Position numbers and translations under genes: made by a program. Source: a virus. From it: a stretch of 64,000 bases of DNA. Each line of letters starts with the position of its first letter. Positions within the stretch are counted from its first letter, which is position 1. This document shows positions 1 through 7,769 of this stretch, in pieces. The notes under the pieces are model-generated. The model had not been told where the DNA came from, made no database searches, and was given only the letters and a program-made list of their open reading frames with translations. The stretch lies in IMG/VR virus record IMGVR_UViG_3300044568_004391, positions 62,001 through 126,000 of that record; one strand, given 5' to 3'.

Positions 1-1
1 A

Positions 2-877
2 ATAGTTTGTGACAACAGCGTTCATTTTATGAGAAATATAATGAATGAGAATTCGATTGATCTTATTATTACCAGTCCACCATACGGCGTTGGTATTGAT
101 TATGACAGTTGGGATGATGATGAGGAGTTTGAGGATTACAAAAACTTTTCAAGGGAATGGTTGACCGAGGCTTACAGGGTTTTAAAATCTGATGGTAGAA
201 TTTGTTTGAATATCCCATATGAAATCAATAGACAGAAGAAGGGTGGAAGGATCTTTTTCGCCTCTGAGATTTGGCAGATTATGAAGGAGATCGGATTTGG
301 TTTCTTTGGTATTGTGGATTTGGAGGAGAGTTCACCACATAGAAGTAAAACTACTGCGTGGGGATCTTGGATGAGTCCTTCAGCTCCTTATATCTATAAC
401 CCAAAAGAGTGTGTCATCTTGGCATATAAGAACTTATCCAAGAAACAGGTTAAGGGTACACCTGAGTGGCAGGGTGAATATCAGAGGGTTCCAAGTGAAA
501 AGATTGAGGGTGAGTTCAGAAATAAGTTGGTTTATGATGAGAAGGACAAGAAGGATTTTATGGAACTTGTATTTGGTCAATGGAATTATTTTGCCGATAC
601 AAGATCTTTGACCAAGGCGACCTTCAGTTTGGATATTCCTTGGAAAGCAATTAAGATCTTGTCATATAAAGAAGATATTATCTTTGATCCATTTAATGGT
701 AGTGGAACCACGTGTTTGGCGGCGGAGAAACTCGGAAGAAAATGGATTGGATGTGAAATCAGTGAAAACTATTGTGAGGTGGCAAGAAAAAGAATTAAAG
801 AATATCAGGCAGAAAGAAGCGCTGCCAAAACCTTATTTTGTGATGAAATTAAAACTGGAAGATTTTTGGACATATGA
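2..877 (+). CDS. DNA methyltransferase (N4/N6 type), 5' end outside window
   Basis: Probably methylates adenine N6 or cytosine N4 in DNA. Motif IV, TSPPYG, is at bases 71-88, and the SAM-binding motif I, FDPFNGSGTT, starts near base 683. The order IV before I is that of the beta-class N6_N4_Mtase family. The frame is open from base 2, and the residues before the first ATG (base 29), CDNSVHFMRNIMNENSIDLI, read like the normal lead-in to motif IV. The true start is therefore upstream of the window and ATG 29 is probably internal. The stop overlaps the next ATG by 4 nt, suggesting coupled translation with the PEP carboxykinase gene. Target sequence unknown; no restriction partner is visible, which would suit a phage self-protection enzyme. 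Confidence 0.9.
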   Translation: MVCDNSVHFMRNIMNENSIDLIITSPPYGVGIDYDSWDDDEEFEDYKNFSREWLTEAYRVLKSDGRICLNIPYEINRQKKGGRIFFASEIWQIMKEIGFGFFGIVDLEESSPHRSKTTAWGSWMSPSAPYIYNPKECVILAYKNLSKKQVKGTPEWQGEYQRVPSEKIEGEFRNKLVYDEKDKKDFMELVFGQWNYFADTRSLTKATFSLDIPWKAIKILSYKEDIIFDPFNGSGTTCLAAEKLGRKWIGCEISENYCEVARKRIKEYQAERSAAKTLFCDEIKTGRFLDI

Positions 878-2355
878 TAAAGAGATATAATTATTACAAC
901 GAAGATCTGTATCGGATCGCAATTGACGAAGGGGTAAAGACCACTTCACAAGGGATTCTTTATTTCCCCACCGGCAAGTTCACGGGACGATCTCCCAAAG
1001 ACAGATATTTCTGTGATGGAGAATATGTTGATAAGGTGATAGACAAATCAAGGGAAATCAACCAAATCATATCAAGGGAAACTTATTCTAAACTCAAGAA
1101 TTCTTTGGAAGAACATATCAAGAATTCACCTGTGGAATATAAAACTTCAAGGGTAGTTTGTTATCATAAGAAGTTTCATACTTTGGTTGACCTTCATACC
1201 ACCCATGCATGGGCGAACATATTCTTCAATAATATGACCATCAATGCGACGGGGATACAAGCGGAAGGTGGAGGATTTTTTACCAAGTGGAAGGTTCTTC
1301 ACGGACCGGAGTTTGTTCCCCAAGAAACATACGAAGATCTTAAAAACCCAAACTTTGTCATCATAGATTTTGAGGATAAAACCATCATTATCGGTGGAAC
1401 CAGTTATACCGGTGAGATAAAGAAAAGCATCTTTACCGTTTTAAATACTATCTTTATTGATCACGGAGTTCTTCCGATGCATTGTTCGGCAAATGCAAAC
1501 TCCAAAAATGGAAAAGGGGTTAATCTATTTTTTGGTTTATCGGGAACAGGGAAGACAACTTTATCTTCGGATCCAAATAAGTTTTTTATCGGAGACGATG
1601 AACACGGATGGTTTGAAGATCATATCTTCAACTTCGAGGGAGGATGTTACGCAAAACTTATTAACCTCAAGAAAGAAAACGAACCAATCATTTGGGACTC
1701 CATTCATTCTCCTGATAGATTCAATCATACCAACTGTTCTTTGATGGAGAATATCGTCGTGGACGATGAGAATAACCCCGACTTTTCGGATTCATCAATT
1801 ACGGAGAATATCAGAGCATCATATTCATTGGGACAACTTCCTGAAGAGTTTATGGTAGATGATTTAGGGCTTGGAAAGAATGTCAAAAATATCTTCTTCT
1901 TATCTTTTGATGCTTTTGGTGTCTTACCTCCGATTTCAAAACTTGATTTGGATGACGCAGCAAGATTCTTCAAGATGGGATATACTTCCAAAGTGGCGGG
2001 AACGGAGGTGGGTGTGACCGAACCAACGGTGGTCTTTTCTACTTGTTTCGGTTCACCTTTCTTACCAAGAAAAGTGGAAGATTATGTGGATTTATTCAAG
2101 GAGAAAGTCCGAAAGTCGGGGTGTAATGTATGGTTGGTGAATACAGGGTTTGATGAAAATCTCAAAAGATATCCGATTGATATAACACGAAAAGTTATTA
2201 ATGGTGTGATCGACGGGAAGTATTCAGAGAAAACATTTGATTATCACGGACTCAAAATTCCCAACAGGATATTGGATCTTGATTTGATCACTCTCAAACC
2301 TGATATTGAAGAAGAAAGGATTGAGAAATTATTTGAACTTTTGGATCAACATTGA
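874..2355 (+). CDS. pckA: Phosphoenolpyruvate carboxykinase (ATP type)
   Basis: Converts oxaloacetate plus ATP to phosphoenolpyruvate and CO2. Family landmarks are all present: TGRSPKD near residue 37 (substrate-binding Arg), MHCSAN, the P-loop GLSGTGKTT near residue 221, the metal-binding GDDEHGW near residue 240, and ENIRASY near residue 311. At 493 residues it is about 35-50 shorter than typical bacterial enzymes, the loss being mainly at the C-terminus; the catalytic set looks intact. It overlaps the methyltransferase stop by 4 nt and is followed at once by a terminator, so the two form the end of one transcript. A central-carbon enzyme is unusual next to phage-like genes and would count as an auxiliary metabolic gene if the contig is viral. 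Confidence 0.95.
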   Translation: MIKRYNYYNEDLYRIAIDEGVKTTSQGILYFPTGKFTGRSPKDRYFCDGEYVDKVIDKSREINQIISRETYSKLKNSLEEHIKNSPVEYKTSRVVCYHKKFHTLVDLHTTHAWANIFFNNMTINATGIQAEGGGFFTKWKVLHGPEFVPQETYEDLKNPNFVIIDFEDKTIIIGGTSYTGEIKKSIFTVLNTIFIDHGVLPMHCSANANSKNGKGVNLFFGLSGTGKTTLSSDPNKFFIGDDEHGWFEDHIFNFEGGCYAKLINLKKENEPIIWDSIHSPDRFNHTNCSLMENIVVDDENNPDFSDSSITENIRASYSLGQLPEEFMVDDLGLGKNVKNIFFLSFDAFGVLPPISKLDLDDAARFFKMGYTSKVAGTEVGVTEPTVVFSTCFGSPFLPRKVEDYVDLFKEKVRKSGCNVWLVNTGFDENLKRYPIDITRKVINGVIDGKYSEKTFDYHGLKIPNRILDLDLITLKPDIEEERIEKLFELLDQH

Positions 2356-2379
2356 CCCCTCTTTATGAGGGGTTTTTTT
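2356..2379 (+). terminator. Rho-independent terminator after pckA
   Basis: CCCCTC / GAGGGG stem with loop TTTAT, followed by seven T. Confidence 0.85.
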
Positions 2380-2390
2380 ATGTTTTGATG

Positions 2391-2397
2391 TATTTAT
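2391..2397 (+). promoter_or_regulatory. TATTTAT late-type promoter motif
   Basis: TATTTAT ending 17 nt before the ATG at 2415 and directly after the pckA terminator; same spacing as at three other tagged genes. Confidence 0.55.
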
Positions 2398-2414
2398 ATT
2401 AAAACTATTTTATT

Positions 2415-2777
2415 ATGGGAAGAATTACAACAGACGAAAATGAAAAACAAAGGATTTTGAATCTTCATTTGGAAGCAACCAAAAGACATTATTTGAAAGA
2501 AGATGATGGAAAATTACCACAATCAACGTTGTCAAATGCAACTATAGAAGAAGGTGATGAGGTTTATATTATTGATGGTAAATACACAATCGATGCTGCG
2601 GATGATGGAGTGAGTGTTGCTGGTACATCTGATTTGAGAGGTAAACAATTTACCAAAAATGACATCATTAAAATACCGGTGGGTAAAAGATTGTATTTTG
2701 GAAATCCAAAAAGAGTAGGTCTCGTTGCCTTGGGAGAAAAAGATGGTTCAATATATGTTCACAAACCAAAAGATTGA
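2415..2777 (+). CDS. Hypothetical tagged protein
   Basis: 120 residues, no recognised domain. The N-terminus ITTDENEKQRILNLH resembles the tags of several other proteins here (pattern [IL][ST]E-x-EK-x2-I-x2-[LMH]) and runs to YLKE at about residues 26-29, fitting the (L/I)-x-E cleavage pattern of T4-type prohead proteases. The body has a mixed strand-rich character with many Gly and Asp. It is the first gene after the pckA terminator and has a TATTTAT motif 17 nt upstream. The lysozyme gene follows after 2 nt, so they are probably co-transcribed. Confidence 0.75.
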   Translation: MGRITTDENEKQRILNLHLEATKRHYLKEDDGKLPQSTLSNATIEEGDEVYIIDGKYTIDAADDGVSVAGTSDLRGKQFTKNDIIKIPVGKRLYFGNPKRVGLVALGEKDGSIYVHKPKD

Positions 2778-2779
2778 AC

Positions 2780-3460
2780 ATGAAATTTCAAATTACGGAG
2801 TCCGAGAAAAAGAGGATCAAAGATCTTTATCAAATCAATGAACAAGGTTGGATGACTCATTTTTTTGATTTACTCGACGATGGGTCAACTTCATTAGATT
2901 CTGATGGGAAAGGATCATCATCCGATTCTGATGACAAAGGATCGTCATCCGATTCTGATGGGAAGAAATATTCTTCCACAAACTATGATTCCGGGAATAT
3001 AATTGAACATATAAAAAAATGGGAGGGTTTTGTTGGATTTACTTATGACGACGCCGTATATCCATCAAAACCTGTTAAAGTAGGTGAGCGTTGTAAAGGT
3101 AGGTGTACTATAGGTTATGGTATTACGGATAAAAAAAAGGCAAAACCAGGTGCGACAGTCACTAAAGAACAAGCGGAACAATGGTTGAAAGATGTTGTCA
3201 ATCAAACATGCATACCTTGTATAGAAAGATGGCAGAAAAGAAATAAAATTGAAATATCAAAACCAATATTTGACGCTTTGATCGATGTTGTTTATAACAA
3301 AGGGTGTGATGGATTTACAACTTCACGAATTGCTAAAAAACTTAAAAATAAGGATATTGAAGGAGCGGGTGAGGAACTAAAAAATTGGCAAGGTTGGGGT
3401 GGAAATCAAAAAAGAAGAGACGCGGTATATAAAAACTTCTACACAAAAGGAATTAAATGA
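2780..3460 (+). CDS. GH24 (T4-type) lysozyme with N-terminal tag
   Basis: Predicted peptidoglycan muramidase. Residues 1-20 form a tag (ITESEKKRIKDLY, then QINE) followed by a low-complexity linker of repeated Ser-Asp-Gly blocks (about residues 32-70). The lysozyme domain then starts at HIKKWEGF; the Glu, the Asp in TYDD and the Thr in CTIGYG match the GH24 catalytic triad. Four Cys may form disulphides. I chose ATG 2780 over the upstream TTG because the TTG overlaps the previous stop codon. The next gene overlaps by ATGA. A packaged or virion-associated lysozyme would suit entry or exit; the tag suggests capsid packaging rather than simple lysis (inference). Confidence 0.88.
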   Translation: MKFQITESEKKRIKDLYQINEQGWMTHFFDLLDDGSTSLDSDGKGSSSDSDDKGSSSDSDGKKYSSTNYDSGNIIEHIKKWEGFVGFTYDDAVYPSKPVKVGERCKGRCTIGYGITDKKKAKPGATVTKEQAEQWLKDVVNQTCIPCIERWQKRNKIEISKPIFDALIDVVYNKGCDGFTTSRIAKKLKNKDIEGAGEELKNWQGWGGNQKRRDAVYKNFYTKGIK

Positions 3461-4863
3461 AAAAAGTAATTAACGAAGGTGGGATTAGAGACATAAACGC
3501 ATTATCCAAAAGATATCCGAAAGCAAAGATATATTTTCACCAAGATTTGGATGGTGTAACTTCTGCGTTGGGTATGAAGGAATATTTGGAATCAAATGGT
3601 ATAAAGGTCGTTGATGCTGAAATCATTCAATATGGTGATAAAGAGTTCTCGATCAAGAAGTTGGAAGCTGAAGGTGATATTATGCCAGTTTTAGTTGATT
3701 TTGCTCACGGAAAACCGATGTTCAAAATTCATACAGACCACCACGACAGACAAGCCGGAGCAGAGGACACCAAATCCAAATCATTCAGATCTGCAAGATC
3801 AAATATTGAAACAATATCACAAGTTCTGTCACCGAAAGATATATTTCCATCTGACGACATAAAGTTAATCTCCACCGTTGATTCTGCCAACTTCAAACCC
3901 TACGGAATTAAACCCCGTGACGTTATGAATTATATCCTTAAATTAGATAAGGAGGGAACTTTGGAGAAGAACAAGATGGCTCTTGGGTTGTTAACCAACA
4001 AACTTCTTTTGGCATATAAAAACAAACCAAACTTTATGGAGGAATTGGTTATGACTTCTTCACCTTCTTTGATGAATATCTATCAGAACATCAAAAAAAT
4101 TGCAAAGGAAAGAAGGTTTGCTTCACCCGAAGAAATGGCTCAAAACCAAGAAACATATATCAAATCTCAAAAAGAATCACCCAATGTCGTTTTTGAAGAT
4201 GGAATCATAAAACAATATGGTGGTGGTTCATTATTCAAACCAGGTTCTTATGACAGATATACACCATTCGAAAACTATCCCGACGCAAATTTCTTAATTA
4301 TTGCTTGGCCTTTGGGATTGGTTCAGGCAAGTTGTAATCCATTTAAAGAAGACAGAGCTCTCAAAGGTATTGACTTGGGTGAAATTAAAGATGAGATCCT
4401 CGAAGAAAACAAGGGTTGGATGAAAAAGGAAATGGTTCCTCTCTCAACTCTAAAATGGATCTCTGAAACATCTGTTGGTCCTGAAAGTGTTGGTTTTACA
4501 TCTTCCGACTTGAAAGCGTTTTATATGGACAAAGTTCAAGCGGGGAACGAAGAATATCTTTCAAGATTGGATCAAATTATGGATAAAAAGTTCTCTGAAC
4601 TAAATGAAGATGAACTTACAATATTAGATAGTTTTGCAATTCCATTTTATGACTTGGTGGTGGAAAACTCTGGAGGTCACAAATGTATAACTAATCTCTC
4701 AGGTCTTAATTATTTGAGAAGATCCAAGAGACCACCACAAGGTGATTATAAAAGAGAACCAGGAACGGAAGCCAAGTTCGTTCAAGGGGTGAAATTCTTC
4801 CAAGATCAGTTCTTTGAAAAACTGAAGGGTAGAATTCAAGGGGTTGAGACGGAATCGGAATAA
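3457..4863 (+). CDS. DHH-family phosphoesterase
   Basis: 468 residues. The DHH superfamily signature is clear: HQDLDG near residue 28, VDFAHG near residue 80 and HTDHHD near residue 92 would bind two metal ions. Relatives include RecJ-like nucleases and cyclic-dinucleotide or nanoRNA phosphodiesterases; a C-terminal DHHA1 domain is not obvious, so substrate is open. It begins MKKVINEGG, a minimal version of the (L/I)-x-E tag seen on its neighbours. The start overlaps the lysozyme stop by ATGA. The 3' end overlaps the convergent DUF192 gene by 28 nt. If packaged, it could act on nucleic acid or signalling nucleotides early in infection (inference). Confidence 0.8.
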   Translation: MKKVINEGGIRDINALSKRYPKAKIYFHQDLDGVTSALGMKEYLESNGIKVVDAEIIQYGDKEFSIKKLEAEGDIMPVLVDFAHGKPMFKIHTDHHDRQAGAEDTKSKSFRSARSNIETISQVLSPKDIFPSDDIKLISTVDSANFKPYGIKPRDVMNYILKLDKEGTLEKNKMALGLLTNKLLLAYKNKPNFMEELVMTSSPSLMNIYQNIKKIAKERRFASPEEMAQNQETYIKSQKESPNVVFEDGIIKQYGGGSLFKPGSYDRYTPFENYPDANFLIIAWPLGLVQASCNPFKEDRALKGIDLGEIKDEILEENKGWMKKEMVPLSTLKWISETSVGPESVGFTSSDLKAFYMDKVQAGNEEYLSRLDQIMDKKFSELNEDELTILDSFAIPFYDLVVENSGGHKCITNLSGLNYLRRSKRPPQGDYKREPGTEAKFVQGVKFFQDQFFEKLKGRIQGVETESE

Positions 4864-5204
4864 ATGACAAAGGGATCGCCTTCTTTGATATTGTGATCCT
4901 GACAATAACCACCGGGTAATTCCAAGACGATATTTCCAACTCCTGTGTATGACTCACATTGATCAGAATTACAGGGGGGACAATCGTGATGTATTTTATT
5001 TACAACATTATTTTTGATGAAAATTATATCCAATGGAATGATACAATTTTTCATCCAAAAACTATGAGATTTTCCATTCATCAAGAACACCATTGAATCA
5101 AAACCTTCAAATGTTTTATCCATCATGCCGTTCTCAATTTGATATGGTGTTGCACAAATCTTTGACTTTAGTATATTATTTTTTATTTTGGTTTTTACAA
5201 TCAT
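4836..5204 (-). CDS. DUF192 family protein
   Basis: 122 residues. The central pattern of GMM, then FLM, then FWMKNCIIPLDIIFI is typical of DUF192, a small beta-barrel family of unknown function. No signal peptide is evident. Its 3' end overlaps the end of the DHH gene on the other strand by 28 nt, so the two transcripts converge. Downstream of (5' to) it on the minus strand lies the LRR gene that ends at 5211, only 6 nt away, so the two are probably one minus-strand transcript. Confidence 0.8.
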   Translation of the reverse strand: MIVKTKIKNNILKSKICATPYQIENGMMDKTFEGFDSMVFLMNGKSHSFWMKNCIIPLDIIFIKNNVVNKIHHDCPPCNSDQCESYTGVGNIVLELPGGYCQDHNIKEGDPFVIYSDSVSTP

Positions 5205-5210
5205 AACTTT

Positions 5211-5756
5211 TTAATTACGTCTAAAAATAAACCTACCAACATTTATCATACTTCTAATTTCTTCATTTGTATATTTTTCTGATAGGTATTTGTTCAAATG
5301 CAAACTACCATCAACAGATTTGAGATTTTCAAGGGTTTTAATTTTTGTTTCTCTCACATCCAAACTACTACCAACAGATTGAAGTTTTGGAAGGGATTTG
5401 ATTTGTGTTCCTCTCAAACTTAAATAACCAACAACCGATTGAAGATTATCAAGGGATTCGATTGGCGTTCCTTTCAATTCTAAATAACCACCAACCGATT
5501 GAAGATTTCCAAGAAATTTAATTTTTGTCCTTTCCAAATCTAAAAAACCCGTAATCGAAACAAGTCCTTCAAGCCAAGTTAAATCACCATCATAGCCACC
5601 CAAATTTAATTTATCATCCAACGACCATCTTTTGATGTTCTTTTTTTGGATGAAGTTTTTTAGACCTTCAATTCCATCAGGGAAAAAAGAAAGACTTGGT
5701 ATTGCCAATACCTCTTCGGTTTCCTCTTTTAATATTTGTTTAATAAGTGATCTCAT
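5211..5756 (-). CDS. Leucine-rich-repeat protein, 4-unit paralogue
   Basis: 181 residues from ATG 5756. It starts with the tag MRSLIKQILKEETEE (LKE pattern), then a conserved domain of about 60 residues (FFPDGIEGLKNFIQ, then RWSLDDKLNLGGY), then 20-residue repeats of the form NLQSVGGYLxLxxTxIxSL. I count four such units plus a diverged terminal unit (HLNKYLSEKYTNEEI). It is a close paralogue of the three tandem genes at 18287-20264, which carry five, six and seven units. Function unknown; repeats of this kind usually bind proteins. ATAAATA (TATTTAT on the coding strand) lies only 5 nt upstream of the ATG. Confidence 0.85.
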   Translation of the reverse strand: MRSLIKQILKEETEEVLAIPSLSFFPDGIEGLKNFIQKKNIKRWSLDDKLNLGGYDGDLTWLEGLVSITGFLDLERTKIKFLGNLQSVGGYLELKGTPIESLDNLQSVVGYLSLRGTQIKSLPKLQSVGSSLDVRETKIKTLENLKSVDGSLHLNKYLSEKYTNEEIRSMINVGRFIFRRN

Positions 5757-5761
5757 TTCCA

Positions 5762-5768
5762 ATAAATA
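5762..5768 (-). promoter_or_regulatory. TATTTAT motif upstream of LRR gene
   Basis: TATTTAT on the minus strand, 5 nt before the ATG; the spacing is shorter than at most sites. Confidence 0.35.
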
Positions 5769-5825
5769 CCCAACTCTTGATTAATTGAATTTATATTGTT
5801 AGGTTTAAGGACAGAACTTTTAATT

Positions 5826-6227
5826 ATGAGAAGATCGTCAGGAATTTTACATAAATATAAGGATAAAGTTCTCCTTTGTAAAAGGAGTGAAGAATCAGAA
5901 ACACTTGGTAAGTTTTGGTCAATACCTGGTGGTGGTTGGAAGAAAAACGAATCTTCACAAGCTGCGGCTTTGAGAGAATTCTATGAAGAAACGAATATAA
6001 ATATATCGGACCCACTCATTTATGTTGGAACATCGGTTCACAAAAATGAGGATGGATCGGGAAGTAAGTTGGATGTTTTTATGGTTGAAGCCTCAGAAAT
6101 GATTTCACCTGAGTTAGAAAATGCAAAAGATGGATTTGAGCATTCTGAATGTGGTTATTTTGAAATTGATAAATTACCCTCTCCTATGCCAAGAGATCTT
6201 ATTAACATTATAAAAAAAATTAATTAA
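5826..6227 (+). CDS. NUDIX hydrolase
   Basis: 133 residues from ATG 5826. The NUDIX box reads GGGWKKNESSQAAALREFYEETNI, here split as G-x5-E-x7-RE-x2-EE, with all metal-binding Glu present. The family hydrolyses nucleoside diphosphates linked to another group; the substrate cannot be inferred. The annotated frame is open further upstream but has no good start. The FKBP gene follows 10 nt downstream. Phage NUDIX enzymes that act on NAD-like or capped RNA substrates are known, but nothing here points to one. Confidence 0.88.
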   Translation: MRRSSGILHKYKDKVLLCKRSEESETLGKFWSIPGGGWKKNESSQAAALREFYEETNINISDPLIYVGTSVHKNEDGSGSKLDVFMVEASEMISPELENAKDGFEHSECGYFEIDKLPSPMPRDLINIIKKIN

Positions 6228-6237
6228 TCTAAAAAAA

Positions 6238-6669
6238 ATGGCAGTTAAAAAAGGAGACAAAATCCAAGTTCATTATAAGGGAACTTTGGTTGAAACAGGA
6301 ATGGAGTTTGACAACTCATACGAAAGGGGTGAGACCTTGAATTTTGAGGTTGGTCTTGGACAGATGATCAAAGGTTTTGAAGATGCGGTTTATGATATGG
6401 AAATCGGACAAATCAAAGAGATTCAAATTCCAGCTTCAGAAGCATATGGTGATCATATGGAAGCGGCAATTCAAAATGTTCCACGATCCAACTTCCCACC
6501 CGACTTTGAGGTAAATATCGGATCTATGGTTCAGGGTCAGAATCAGATGGGTCATCCCATCCAAGCTCTTGTTGTTGAAGAAAACGAAGAAGGGATTGTG
6601 TTGGATTTCAATCATCCTTTGGCGGGAAAAGATTTGAATTTCTCTATTGAACTTGTTGGAATTGAATGA
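6238..6669 (+). CDS. FKBP-type peptidyl-prolyl isomerase, SlyD-like
   Basis: 143 residues. The FKBP pattern VHYKGTLVETGMEFDNS followed by GLGQMIKGFEDAVYDM and ASEAYGDH, with a flap insertion before NVPRSNFPPDF, matches the SlyD subgroup of chaperone-isomerases. No signal peptide, so cytoplasmic. The metal-binding His/Cys-rich tail of E. coli SlyD is absent. It stands between NUDIX and a small phage-type gene on one strand and may be co-transcribed with both. Confidence 0.92.
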   Translation: MAVKKGDKIQVHYKGTLVETGMEFDNSYERGETLNFEVGLGQMIKGFEDAVYDMEIGQIKEIQIPASEAYGDHMEAAIQNVPRSNFPPDFEVNIGSMVQGQNQMGHPIQALVVEENEEGIVLDFNHPLAGKDLNFSIELVGIE

Positions 6670-6696
6670 AAATAATAAACTATTAAAATCAAAACT

Positions 6697-6900
6697 ATGG
6701 AAATTAAAAGAAGATTGGTTGAAGCCTTGAGAAGCAAATATCGGGCGGATATGGAACTCGCATCTGCCGCACTTCAGGTATATCTTGAACGACCGGCAGG
6801 AATTGGTGAGCACCCACAAATTTTGGATGAGATGGATAAACTTGTTGAATCTTATGCCAACGCAAAGGATAAACTCGATTCGTTGTTATTCATTAATTGA
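6697..6900 (+). CDS. Small conserved phage-type protein
   Basis: 67 residues, predicted helical. The pattern ALRSKYRADMELASAALQ, then YLERPAGIGEHPQI, then MDKLVESYANAKDKLDSL, matches by memory a small family common in uncultured marine phage genomes; function unknown. It sits 27 nt after the FKBP gene and just before a membrane protein gene. Its presence is one of the stronger hints that the window is viral. Confidence 0.8.
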   Translation: MEIKRRLVEALRSKYRADMELASAALQVYLERPAGIGEHPQILDEMDKLVESYANAKDKLDSLLFIN

Positions 6901-6906
6901 TTTCCC

Positions 6907-7215
6907 ATGAAGACGATAAGTAAAGAAACTCTCAATAAAGTATGGATCATCACCAAGAGAATCATCAACTATATCTTTCTTTTGATCGTTCTCGGAACAG
7001 GATTTTACATCGGAAAAACCTATGTGGAATATATCCCTGAAGAGAAAAACAACCAACCCGTCACTTTGGATAATGTATCCATCGCCGTTGACGAGAAGAA
7101 CCATATATTTATAATAGATAAACATACAGGAGAATACCAAGTATTTTCCGACTCCGTTGGTATCACAATCTTCAAGATGTATGCCGGTAAAATCTATAAC
7201 TCACAACCGAAGTAA
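6907..7215 (+). CDS. Single-pass membrane protein, unknown function
   Basis: 102 residues. One hydrophobic segment (IINYIFLLIVLGTGFYIG, about residues 20-37) follows a basic N-terminus, giving an N-in orientation with a soluble C-terminal part of about 60 residues. The stop shares one base with the transglycosylase start (TAATG), so the two are translationally coupled. It may be an anchor or accessory for the lytic enzyme, but no family is recognised. Confidence 0.7.
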   Translation: MKTISKETLNKVWIITKRIINYIFLLIVLGTGFYIGKTYVEYIPEEKNNQPVTLDNVSIAVDEKNHIFIIDKHTGEYQVFSDSVGITIFKMYAGKIYNSQPK

Positions 7216-7736
7216 TGTATAAAGTAAAATTCGTCACCGTCACCATCATATTTTTTATCGCTTATGTGATATACCAAAATCAATCACAACAAGAAGATAT
7301 AACCCCAACCTATGTGGAGACGGGAACGGTTTTACCTACCAATGAACCCCCCTGTATTCAGATGTATTATTATATAGAACAATATTCCAAACAATACAAT
7401 ATACCAAGAAAATATGCATATGGAATTGCTTACAAAGAAACTGGATACAGGGGACCCTTTCATTGGAAATACAATCACAAACAAGTGAGTTTCGCAGGTG
7501 CGATGGGTCCGATGCAGATCATGCCCTCCACTGCAAAAAGTGTAAACGGATATTATGTATCCAACGAAAAACTTACCTCCGATATTAAATTCAATGTCGA
7601 AACTTCGATGAAGTTGTTACAAAAGTTGAAAAACAAATATGGGAGTTGGGAAGTTGCATTTGGTGTTTATAACACCGGCCGTCCGATGGTAAATCAGTAT
7701 GCTATGGACGTTTATCGGTTTGAACCGAATTGGTAA
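7215..7736 (+). CDS. SLT-type lytic transglycosylase
   Basis: 173 residues. An N-terminal hydrophobic segment (VTVTIIFFIAYVIY) would anchor or export the protein. The catalytic domain has AYKETGYRG, with the expected catalytic Glu, then GAMGPMQIMPSTAKS and later AFGVYNTG, the usual three motifs of the soluble lytic transglycosylase fold. It cleaves peptidoglycan between MurNAc and GlcNAc. With the lysozyme at 2780 the window carries two peptidoglycan-cutting enzymes of different families. Coupled by TAATG to the preceding membrane protein. Confidence 0.9.
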   Translation: MYKVKFVTVTIIFFIAYVIYQNQSQQEDITPTYVETGTVLPTNEPPCIQMYYYIEQYSKQYNIPRKYAYGIAYKETGYRGPFHWKYNHKQVSFAGAMGPMQIMPSTAKSVNGYYVSNEKLTSDIKFNVETSMKLLQKLKNKYGSWEVAFGVYNTGRPMVNQYAMDVYRFEPNW

Positions 7737-7769
7737 TTTAATCAGAAACAATAATTTTTTTAAAAACAT

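Noticed and set aside
1725-1991. Minus-strand frame within pckA and many similar antisense frames
   Set aside because: They lie opposite strongly conserved coding sequence and show no features of their own.
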